Shown here in pieces: positions 1-4,898 of a stretch of DNA of 5,933 bases; position 1 is the stretch's first letter, and the number at the start of each line of letters is the position of its first letter. The stretch lies in NCBI GenBank assembly GCA_014239505.1, contig JAAZYT010000063.1:1-5933 (forward strand). The letters are read 5' to 3'. A model generated the notes under the pieces. That model was not told the DNA's origin and did no database searches. It was given only the letters and a program-made list of their open reading frames with translations. A program made the translations under genes and the position numbers. Origin of the DNA: Fidelibacterota bacterium. GTDB lineage: Bacteria > Fidelibacterota > Marinisomatia > Marinisomatales > TCS55.

Positions 1-806
1 GCAAGGGTAAAATATTTAATTATCATATTGTCATTAATAGACATTGTTTTACCATACATATCTTCTGGAGAGTCATTTAAACTAATATCATTTCCATAAG
101 ATTTTGACATTTTTTCGACACCGTCAGTGCCCTCTAGTAATGGGCATGTGATGATAGCTTGTGGCTCTTGATCATACTCTCTTTGAAGATCACGGCCTAC
201 TAAAAGATTAAATTTCTGGTCAGTGCCACCCAACTCAACATCAGCCTTTAATTCAACGGAATCCATAGCTTGCGCCAATGGGTACATAAATTCATGAATT
301 GATATTGGAGTTTCAGATTGATAACGCTTAGTAAAATCATCACGTTCAAGCATTCTAGCAACTGTATAATGACTAGCCAATCTAATTACATCACTAAAAT
401 TCATACTATTTAACCATTCAGAATTATAGACAATTTTTAATGTTTTTAAATCTAGAATTTTTTCTGCTTGCTCAATGTAAGATTGCGCATTAGCCTTAGC
501 TTCTTCAAGAGATAATTGTGGCCTAGTTTTATTTCTTCCTGATGGATCGCCAATCATTGCCGTAAAATCACCTATAACTAAAATAGCTTGATGGCCTAAA
601 TCTTGAAAATGTCGCAGTTTTCTTAATACTACACCATGCCCGACATGAAGATCAGGTCGGCTAGGGTCACAACCAAGTTTTATATTTAATGCTTTACCTG
701 TTTCTATTGATTGATCAAGTTTATTTTTCAACTCATGTTCTGGAATAATTTCCTCAACACCACGGGCAATTATAGACCATTGTTCTTCTACAGATTTAAA
801 TTTCAT
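1..806 (-). CDS. tyrS: Tyrosyl-tRNA synthetase (TyrRS), C-terminus outside window
   Basis: This class I aminoacyl-tRNA synthetase activates tyrosine with ATP and charges tRNA-Tyr in the cytoplasm. The minus-strand reading frame is open from the ATG at 806-804 to the window edge, giving 268 codons of an expected 400 or so. The N-terminal half of the Rossmann catalytic domain has DPSRPDLHVGH at residues 47-57, with the HIGH motif as HVGH at 54-57. GDFTAMIGDPSGRNKTR follows at about 79-95, and the KMSKS loop (EKMSKSYGN) sits around 231-239. These are the signatures of the TyrRS subfamily that differs from the E. coli/Bacillus type. The anticodon-binding and S4-like C-terminal parts lie beyond position 1. 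The start overlaps the smpB stop as ATGA and has no good Shine-Dalgarno of its own, so translation probably depends on reinitiation after smpB. Identification is very secure; the subfamily label is from memory of the motif pattern. Confidence 0.96.
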   Translation of the reverse strand, partial: MKFKSVEEQWSIIARGVEEIIPEHELKNKLDQSIETGKALNIKLGCDPSRPDLHVGHGVVLRKLRHFQDLGHQAILVIGDFTAMIGDPSGRNKTRPQLSLEEAKANAQSYIEQAEKILDLKTLKIVYNSEWLNSMNFSDVIRLASHYTVARMLERDDFTKRYQSETPISIHEFMYPLAQAMDSVELKADVELGGTDQKFNLLVGRDLQREYDQEPQAIITCPLLEGTDGVEKMSKSYGNDISLNDSPEDMYGKTMSINDNMIIKYFTL

Positions 807-1261
807 CTTCTAATATTTCTCAATTCTCTTTGTGCATCTCGCTTTATATCACGTTCTTTAATTGCATCCTTTTTATCAAAGGTTTTCTTTCCTTTAGCTA
901 AACCAATCTCAAGTTTTGCCCAACCATTCTTATTAAAATAGATTTTTAATGGAACAGCAGTCAAGCCTTTCTGTTCTAAAGATATTTTAATTTTTTCAAT
1001 TTCTCTTTTATTAAGCAATAATTTCCTTTTTCTTACTGGCTCGGGACTTTCGTAACCGACATGAGAATAAGGATTAATATGAACACCTATAAGCCATGCT
1101 TCGCCTCTACGAATAGTTACGTATGCTTCTTTTAAATTAGCATTGCCTTCTCTAAGGCTTTTAACTTCACTACCAAATAGTTCTATTCCTGCTTCATAAG
1201 TATCTAATATATGATATTCATGAAAGGCCTTACGATTGGTAGCTGCAATCTTTTTTTCCAT
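803..1261 (-). CDS. smpB: SsrA-binding protein SmpB
   Basis: SmpB binds tmRNA (SsrA) and delivers it to ribosomes stalled on broken mRNAs, so that the nascent chain is tagged for degradation and the ribosome is freed (trans-translation). The 152-residue product has normal family length. The family pattern is complete: N-R-K-A-x-H-x-Y at 9-16, an AGIELFGSEVKSLREG stretch around 24-39, HINPYS at 61-66, an RKLLLNK-type segment near 79-85, and GKKTFDKK at 124-131. The basic C-terminal tail (about 131-152, rich in K and R) is the part that becomes helical in the mRNA channel. The ATG at 1261-1259 follows an AT-rich leader without a clear Shine-Dalgarno. The gene is first in a two-gene unit with tyrS, which it overlaps by 4 bp. 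The tmRNA gene itself is not in the window. Confidence 0.97.
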   Translation of the reverse strand: MEKKIAATNRKAFHEYHILDTYEAGIELFGSEVKSLREGNANLKEAYVTIRRGEAWLIGVHINPYSHVGYESPEPVRKRKLLLNKREIEKIKISLEQKGLTAVPLKIYFNKNGWAKLEIGLAKGKKTFDKKDAIKERDIKRDAQRELRNIRR

Positions 1262-1272
1262 AATAAAATTCG

Positions 1273-1296
1273 AATGTAAAAATACGGATTTACATT
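1273..1296 (-). promoter_or_regulatory. 8-bp inverted repeat in the smpB leader
   Basis: AATGTAAA (1273-1280) and TTTACATT (1289-1296) form a perfect inverted repeat with an 8-nt spacer. It ends 11 nt upstream of the smpB ATG. In smpB mRNA it could fold as a hairpin next to the start codon; as DNA it could be a dyad operator. In AT-rich DNA an 8-bp dyad can arise by chance, so the role is unproven. Confidence 0.3.
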
Positions 1297-1305
1297 AAGC
1301 GCTTA
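1296..1305. promoter_or_regulatory. Palindrome TAAGCGCTTA in the divergent smpB / GIY-YIG intergenic region
   Basis: This is a perfect 10-bp palindrome with a GC-only centre (AGCGCT) in otherwise AT-rich DNA, directly abutting the inverted repeat at 1273-1296. The CG-centred, TTA/TAA-flanked form resembles LacI-family operators in general layout, but the outer bases are not symmetrical. It lies between divergent genes and could serve either one. No convincing -35/-10 pair was found in the region, so this is a candidate site only. Confidence 0.25.
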
Positions 1306-1360
1306 CAAGTTTATTCCTTGTTGATTTAATAATCACATGTAATTTTAGTCACTATAATTT

Positions 1361-1597
1361 ATGTATTATACTTATGTCATAGAAACCCTTGATGGGAAAC
1401 ATCGTTATGTTGGTCATTGTAAGAATCTTAATTCGCAACTCAACCAACATAATGCAAGGAATGTAAAAGCTACTAGAGATAATAGACCTTGGAAAATAAT
1501 TCACTCAGAGAAATTTAAAGCAAAGAATGATGCTATTTATCGTGAAAAATTTTTTAAGTCTATTAATGGTGAATCATGGCTTAAAGAAAATGTGTAG
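1361..1597 (+). CDS. Small GIY-YIG domain protein lacking the catalytic arginine
   Basis: This 78-residue single-domain protein belongs to the small GIY-YIG nuclease-like family (related to UPF0213/YhbQ and SLX1-type domains). The first strand reads YYTYVIE (2-8, the 'GIY' position), the second RYVGHC (15-20, the 'YIG' position), followed by helix residues leading to QHN (29-31). RPWKIIHSEKF lies at 42-52 and AIYREKFFKS at 58-67, where E62 is the family's metal-binding glutamate. The invariant arginine of the R-x2-3-H helix (Arg27 in I-TevI) is Gln26 here, encoded by CAA at 1436-1438, so nuclease activity may be lost. The ATG at 1361 is fixed by an in-frame TAA at 1355-1357; there is no Shine-Dalgarno. 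The stop is 9 nt before the next gene, so the two are probably cotranscribed. Biological role is unknown for most small members; DNA repair or processing is only a guess. Confidence 0.88.
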   Translation: MYYTYVIETLDGKHRYVGHCKNLNSQLNQHNARNVKATRDNRPWKIIHSEKFKAKNDAIYREKFFKSINGESWLKENV

Positions 1598-1606
1598 CAT
1601 ATTTTT

Positions 1607-2707
1607 ATGAATATTTTACTATTAGAAGCATATTTTACTGGTTCTCACAAATCATGGGCTGAAGATTTTCAAAATTTTAGTTCTAACGATATAAACATCT
1701 TATCAATGGAAGGGAAATTTTGGAAATGGCGTATGCAAGGTGGAGCAATAACCTTAGCACAAAAATTTAATACAATGAAAAATCAACCTGATTTAATAAT
1801 AGCTACTGATATGCTTGATTTATCAACATTTATGAGTTTAACTCGAGACAAATCTTCTAAAATACCAACTATATTATATTTCCATGAAAACCAACTATCA
1901 TATCCATGGTCAACAAAAGATAAGGACTTCATTAATAATAAACATAAACACTATGGTTTTATTAATTACACTTCTGCCTTAACAGCTGATCATGTCCTTT
2001 TTAATTCAAATTATCATAAAAATTCATTTATTGAAGAATTAAAATTACTTCTAAAGAAATTCCCTGATCATAATGAACTGGCTACCATTGAAAAAATTAA
2101 AGATAAAAGTAAAGTTCTTTATATTGGTATCGATTTGAAGCGGTTTGATACTTATAAGATTAAAAATGAAGGACCACCTTTAATTTTATGGAATCATAGA
2201 TGGGAATATGATAAAAATCCAGAGACTTTTTTTAAGGTTCTATTTAATCTACATAAAACTGGAATTGATTTTAGAGTAGCAGTTTTAGGAGAAAAATATA
2301 AAAAATATCCGTCAATTTTTGATAAAGCTAAAGAAATATTGAAAAGCAAAATTGTTCACTTTGGTTATTGCAATTCATCTAAAGAATATGCTGAATGGCT
2401 ATGGAAAGCTGATATTTTACCCGTTACAAATAATCAAGATTTTTTTGGCATTAGTATAATGGAAGCAATTTATTGTGATACTTATCCATTACTTCCAAAT
2501 AGACTATCTTATCAAGAACTATTGCCGATTGAGTATCATAATGAGCATATTTATATAAATAATGATGATTTAATAAATAAGTTAAAATCAACAATTATGA
2601 ATATTAAAAAAATTAGGAATTTAAAATTTAACAAAATTGCACAACCTTATGACTGGTCAACAATGAAAAAATCATATGATCAGTTACTTTGTTCATTTAT
2701 AAAATAG
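1607..2707 (+). CDS. Glycosyltransferase of the tRNA-queuosine alpha-mannosyltransferase (DUF3524/GTDC1) family
   Basis: The 366-residue protein matches the GTDC1/QTMAN family, whose animal member transfers mannose from GDP-mannose to queuosine at position 34 of tRNA-Asp. The N-terminal DUF3524 half has ILLLEAYFTGSHK at 3-15, FWKWR at 38-42 and HENQLSYPW at 93-101, then PDH at 153-155. The C-terminal GT-B half has NHRWEYDKNPETFFKVL at 196-212, VLGEKY at 226-231 and DFFGISIMEAIYC at 278-290 (the donor-sugar EX7E-type region). Next come YPLLPNRLSYQELLP at 293-307 and a terminal PYDW at 347-350. From memory these blocks correspond closely and in order to human GTDC1, without the low-complexity insert of the human protein. 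No signal peptide or membrane segment is visible, so it should be cytoplasmic. It follows the GIY-YIG gene by 9 nt and lacks a Shine-Dalgarno. Family assignment is strong; the true substrate in this bacterium is inferred, and no queuosine genes are in the window. Confidence 0.88.
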   Translation: MNILLLEAYFTGSHKSWAEDFQNFSSNDINILSMEGKFWKWRMQGGAITLAQKFNTMKNQPDLIIATDMLDLSTFMSLTRDKSSKIPTILYFHENQLSYPWSTKDKDFINNKHKHYGFINYTSALTADHVLFNSNYHKNSFIEELKLLLKKFPDHNELATIEKIKDKSKVLYIGIDLKRFDTYKIKNEGPPLILWNHRWEYDKNPETFFKVLFNLHKTGIDFRVAVLGEKYKKYPSIFDKAKEILKSKIVHFGYCNSSKEYAEWLWKADILPVTNNQDFFGISIMEAIYCDTYPLLPNRLSYQELLPIEYHNEHIYINNDDLINKLKSTIMNIKKIRNLKFNKIAQPYDWSTMKKSYDQLLCSFIK

Positions 2708-2739
2708 ATACAACTTTTGACATACAAAGAATTACAGTA

Positions 2740-2773
2740 TGACGATTTGTCATTCCGTACTGACATTTTGTCA
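2740..2773 (+). promoter_or_regulatory. Tandem 13-bp palindromes, possible activator sites for hsp20
   Basis: Two matching palindromes, TGACGATTTGTCA (2740-2752) and TGACATTTTGTCA (2761-2773), fit TGACRWTTTGTCA. Their centres (2746 and 2767) are 21 bp apart, two helical turns, so bound dimers would lie on the same DNA face. A further TGACA half-site starts at 2718 and a degenerate copy (TGA-N7-TCA) at 2790-2802. Relative to the predicted start at about 2833 the centres are near -87 and -66, which suits enhancer-binding activator sites. The binding protein is not identifiable from the window. Confidence 0.5.
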
Positions 2774-2806
2774 ATTTCATCATAAATATTGACATAAATT
2801 CAATAC

Positions 2807-2822
2807 TGGCATATCCATTGCA
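2807..2822 (+). promoter_or_regulatory. Sigma-54-type promoter (-24/-12) of hsp20
   Basis: TGGCATATCCATTGCA matches the sigma-54 consensus TGGCAC-N5-TTGCW with exact GG-to-GC spacing; the only departure in the strongly conserved bases is T for C after TGGCA. A pyrimidine (C2806) precedes it as expected. With the -12 C at 2821, transcription would begin near 2833, leaving a 32-nt leader that includes the Shine-Dalgarno AAGGAG at 2853-2858. A competing reading is a sigma-70 promoter with TTGACA at 2789-2794 and a poor -10 (TATCCA, 2812-2817) at 17-bp spacing. Confidence 0.5.
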
Positions 2823-2864
2823 TTAATATTATTGATTTTAATTAACAAAAATAAGGAGTCTAAA

Positions 2865-3299
2865 ATGACTTTAATAAAATGGAACCCCAGAAATTCTTTA
2901 TACAACGATTTTGATCATATGATTGATTCAATATTTAATGATGGTTGGAATAAAGCATCAACTACACAACCTAATTCGATACCAGTTGATATAACAGAAA
3001 ATGAAAAAGCGTTCACACTATCAGCTGATTTTCCTGGATTTGATAAAAAAGAAATAAATCTTCAAATTGAAGATGATCAATTAACATTAAGTGCAAATCA
3101 TAAAGAAACAAAACAAACTAATAAAGAATCTTATCGTATTAAAGAAAGGCACACTGGAACTATCAAAAGAAGTTTTATGTTACCAGATAATATTTTATCT
3201 GAAAAAATAAATGCTAAGTTTTTCAATGGATCACTAACAATCAGTTTACCAAAAACTGAAGAAGTAAAAGCAAATAGCAGACAAATAAAAATTAACTAA
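2865..3299 (+). CDS. hsp20: Small heat shock protein, Hsp20/alpha-crystallin family
   Basis: This is an ATP-independent holdase chaperone that binds unfolding proteins in the cytoplasm and keeps them refoldable by DnaK/ClpB. The 144-residue product has the usual three parts. The N-terminal arm (1-38) starts MTLIKWNPRNSL and is rich in hydrophobic and aromatic residues. The alpha-crystallin domain (about 39-131) has VDITENEKAFTL, FPGFDKKEI at 56-64, RHTGTIKRSFMLPDNI at 95-110 and the signature A-x3-N-G-x-L at 117-124. The C-terminal tail carries the I-x-I oligomerisation motif (IKI, 141-143). The frame also allows a TTG at 2832, but ATG 2865 is chosen because AAGGAG lies 6 nt upstream and the family start fits. 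It is the only gene here with a strong Shine-Dalgarno, suggesting high expression on demand. It stands alone as a transcription unit, convergent with the next gene. Confidence 0.96.
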   Translation: MTLIKWNPRNSLYNDFDHMIDSIFNDGWNKASTTQPNSIPVDITENEKAFTLSADFPGFDKKEINLQIEDDQLTLSANHKETKQTNKESYRIKERHTGTIKRSFMLPDNILSEKINAKFFNGSLTISLPKTEEVKANSRQIKIN

Positions 3300-3311
3300 T
3301 TGTTAGTTAAT
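3282..3311 (-). terminator. Hairpin over both stop codons, terminator of the FMN reductase gene
   Basis: A perfect 9-bp stem with a 3-nt loop (ATTAACTAA / TTAGTTAAT, 3291-3311) contains the hsp20 stop (3297-3299) in its left arm and the reductase stop (3303-3305) in its right arm. Read on the minus strand it is followed by a T-rich run (TTTTATTTG, complement of 3282-3290), as in an intrinsic terminator. The stem is AT-rich with a single G-C pair, so it may be weak. On the plus strand there is no T-run. Confidence 0.5.
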
Positions 3312-3800
3312 AATATTAATAAACCCCTGTAGAATTTTTTTTACAGATTCAACATTCAGGGGTTTATTTTTATTAACTGAAATTGATCTTGCTATAACAT
3401 TCGTTCCCATGTACTCTAATTGAGTACGAAATGAATTTATAAAACGATGACCGTCTCCCCCACTATAAGTTCCAATTAGAGCAAATTTTCCATTAAATAC
3501 TTCTCGCCAATTATCTGATTTGACAGTTATCCAAGTAATTGCATTTGATAATACTGGCGGCACGCCACCATTATATTCTGGAGAACAAAAAATAAAACCA
3601 TCGGATTTTTTCATTTTACTTAATAAAGTTTCAATATGATCTTCTTTAATAATAGCCTCAGAGCTAAACAGTGGCAATTTTAAATCTTCTAAGCTTACTA
3701 CATCAGCAAGAAAACCAAGTTCTGATAGTATATTTTGTAAATTATTAGCTAAAACAAGATTATTATCATTTGTTGCCGAAACTATTAAAACTTTTTCCAC
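3303..3800 (-). CDS. NAD(P)H-dependent FMN reductase family flavoprotein
   Basis: The 165-residue product fits the FMN_red (flavodoxin-like) family, which uses NAD(P)H and bound FMN to reduce flavins, quinones, azo dyes or metal ions. Strand 1 is KVLIVSAT (3-10). SPEYNGGVPPVLSNAITW at 73-90 is the hallmark loop that cradles the FMN ring, and GTYSGGDGHRF at 110-120 is the third flavin-contacting loop. The first phosphate-binding loop, usually S-x-R-x-x-S, is here SATNDNN (8-14), without the arginine and final serine. The start codon is GTG (3800-3798): an in-frame TAG lies at 3815-3813 and GAGG at 3813-3810 is a Shine-Dalgarno with 9-nt spacing. No signal peptide is visible; it should be cytoplasmic. 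It is divergent from cbs and convergent with hsp20. The physiological substrate cannot be told from sequence. Confidence 0.87.
   Translation of the reverse strand: MEKVLIVSATNDNNLVLANNLQNILSELGFLADVVSLEDLKLPLFSSEAIIKEDHIETLLSKMKKSDGFIFCSPEYNGGVPPVLSNAITWITVKSDNWREVFNGKFALIGTYSGGDGHRFINSFRTQLEYMGTNVIARSISVNKNKPLNVESVKKILQGFINIIN
3318..3375 (+). terminator. Intrinsic terminator of hsp20, embedded in the convergent reductase gene
   Basis: AATAAACCCCTG (3318-3329) pairs perfectly with CAGGGGTTTATT (3357-3368) as a 12-bp stem with a 27-nt loop. On the plus strand the GC core CCCCTG/CAGGGG is followed by TTTATTTTTATT, a good U-rich tail. It starts 19 nt after the hsp20 stop and lies wholly within the 3' coding end of the reductase, where the two arms encode NKPL and QGFI. 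An inner alternative hairpin, CTGTA (3327-3331) with TACAG (3342-3346), is also possible. Confidence 0.65.
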
Positions 3801-3904
3801 GATTATTTTCCTCTACTATTATTATCATTGCTAATTTGAGTCAATAATATATTTAAATTAATTACGAATTTACCTTTTTAAAATGTTTTAAAGAAAGAAT
3901 ACTA

Positions 3905-4858
3905 ATGCCTTTAGATAATATTCTGGGTGCAATTGGAAATACGCCAATAGTAAAACTGAATTCGGTTGGCAATGAACTTAATTGTAACTTATACGCAAAA
4001 TGCGAATTTTTAAATGCCGGTGGATCTGTAAAAGATCGAATAGGCTTAAGAATGATTGAAAATGCAGAAAAATCTGGACGAATTAAACCAGGAGATACAT
4101 TGATTGAACCAACGTCTGGGAATACAGGTATTGGTTTAGCACTAACTGCTGCTGTTAAAGGCTATAAGATGATTGTTATTATGCCTGAGAAAATGAGCAT
4201 GGAAAAAGAAGTAACTCTCCACGCTCTTGGAGCCGAAATTATACGTACACCCACTGAAGCAGGACATGATGACCCTGACGGACTATTTCATGTTGCAAAT
4301 AGATTGCAAAAAGAAACTCCAAATTCACATATACTTGATCAATATACAAACCCTGACAACCCTAATGCTCATTACGAAGGCACCGCTGAAGAAATCTGGA
4401 GTGATTTTGGTAAAGATTTAGATATGGTTGTCGTTGGAGTAGGTACTGGTGGCACTATAACGGGAATTGCAAAAAACTTAAAAGAAAAAAATCCTAATAT
4501 TAAAATTGTAGGCGCCGATCCTTACGGATCAGTACTTGGTGGAGGTGATGAGGTTTTTCCTTATCAAGTGGAAGGAATTGGTTATGATTTTTTCCCTGAT
4601 GTTCTTGATAATTCAATGGTTGATCAATATGTTAAGGTTAATGATCAAGATTCATTTACAGTTGCCCGACGCCTCATTAAAGAAGAAGGTTTACTTTGTG
4701 GTGGGTCTTGTGGAACTATAGTTTGGGCAGCACTGGAGGCTGCAATCTCATTAGAAAAAGGACAAAACTGTTTAGTTATACTTGCAGACGGAATTAGAAA
4801 TTATCTAGGAAAATTTGTATCAGATCAGTGGATGATAGAAAATGGTTTTAAAATATAA
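3905..4858 (+). CDS. cbs: Cystathionine beta-synthase, catalytic core only
   Basis: This PLP enzyme of fold type II condenses serine with homocysteine to cystathionine (reverse transsulfuration) and can release H2S from cysteine. NAGGSVKDR at 37-45 holds the Schiff-base lysine K43; EPTSGNTGIGLAL at 68-80 is the substrate loop; GTGGT at 180-184 binds the PLP phosphate. VEGIGYDFFPDVLD at 222-235 and LLCGGSCG at 263-270 are typical of CBS rather than O-acetylserine sulfhydrylase; S268 corresponds to human Ser349, which contacts the PLP ring nitrogen. The protein ends at SDQWMIENGFKI (306-317), where the human catalytic core ends. There is no C-terminal pair of CBS (Bateman) domains, no N-terminal heme region and no CxxC. 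The frame stops in a strong terminator, so the short form is not an obvious frameshift. Upstream AAAGAAAG is at best a weak Shine-Dalgarno. No gamma-lyase gene is adjacent. A cysteine synthase role remains possible. Confidence 0.9.
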   Translation: MPLDNILGAIGNTPIVKLNSVGNELNCNLYAKCEFLNAGGSVKDRIGLRMIENAEKSGRIKPGDTLIEPTSGNTGIGLALTAAVKGYKMIVIMPEKMSMEKEVTLHALGAEIIRTPTEAGHDDPDGLFHVANRLQKETPNSHILDQYTNPDNPNAHYEGTAEEIWSDFGKDLDMVVVGVGTGGTITGIAKNLKEKNPNIKIVGADPYGSVLGGGDEVFPYQVEGIGYDFFPDVLDNSMVDQYVKVNDQDSFTVARRLIKEEGLLCGGSCGTIVWAALEAAISLEKGQNCLVILADGIRNYLGKFVSDQWMIENGFKI

Positions 4859-4892
4859 TAAATAAGCCTCCTAAATGGAGGCTTATTTATTA
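4856..4892. terminator. Bidirectional terminator between cbs and the T9SS protein gene
   Basis: TAATAAATAAGCCTCC (4856-4871) and GGAGGCTTATTTATTA (4877-4892) form a perfect 16-bp stem with a TAAAT loop. The GC core GCCTCC/GGAGGC is followed by T-rich sequence on both strands. The left arm begins with the cbs stop codon itself, and the minus-strand gene stops at 4899-4901, so one hairpin serves both convergent genes. Confidence 0.85.
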
Positions 4893-4898
4893 ACAAAA

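Noticed and set aside
711..941. Plus-strand 76-codon open frame across the tyrS/smpB junction
   Set aside because: It lies opposite two securely identified genes, resembles no protein family, and is explained as a shadow frame in AT-rich DNA.
1353..1358. TATAAT as -10 element of the GIY-YIG gene
   Set aside because: A transcript from it would start about 1365, inside the coding sequence, and no -35 is found 16-18 bp upstream (1330-1335 is TAATCA).
2832..2864. Upstream TTG start for hsp20
   Set aside because: It would add 11 residues not typical of the family and would sit at the predicted transcription start, whereas ATG 2865 has AAGGAG at good spacing.
2708..2864. CIRCE/HrcA operator, or a short CRISPR-like repeat made of the TGACA units
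   Set aside because: No TTAGCACTC-type arms are present; the TGACA units are short palindromes of operator size without equal long repeats or spacers.
3801..3904. Promoters between the reductase and cbs genes
   Set aside because: The region must contain divergent promoters, but it is so AT-rich that many weak -10-like strings occur and none has a convincing partner; TTGAGT at 3836 pairs only with TAATTA.
4227..4721. Two short plus-strand open frames (4227-4421 and 4536-4721) inside cbs
   Set aside because: Both are out-of-frame shadows of a strongly conserved enzyme gene.
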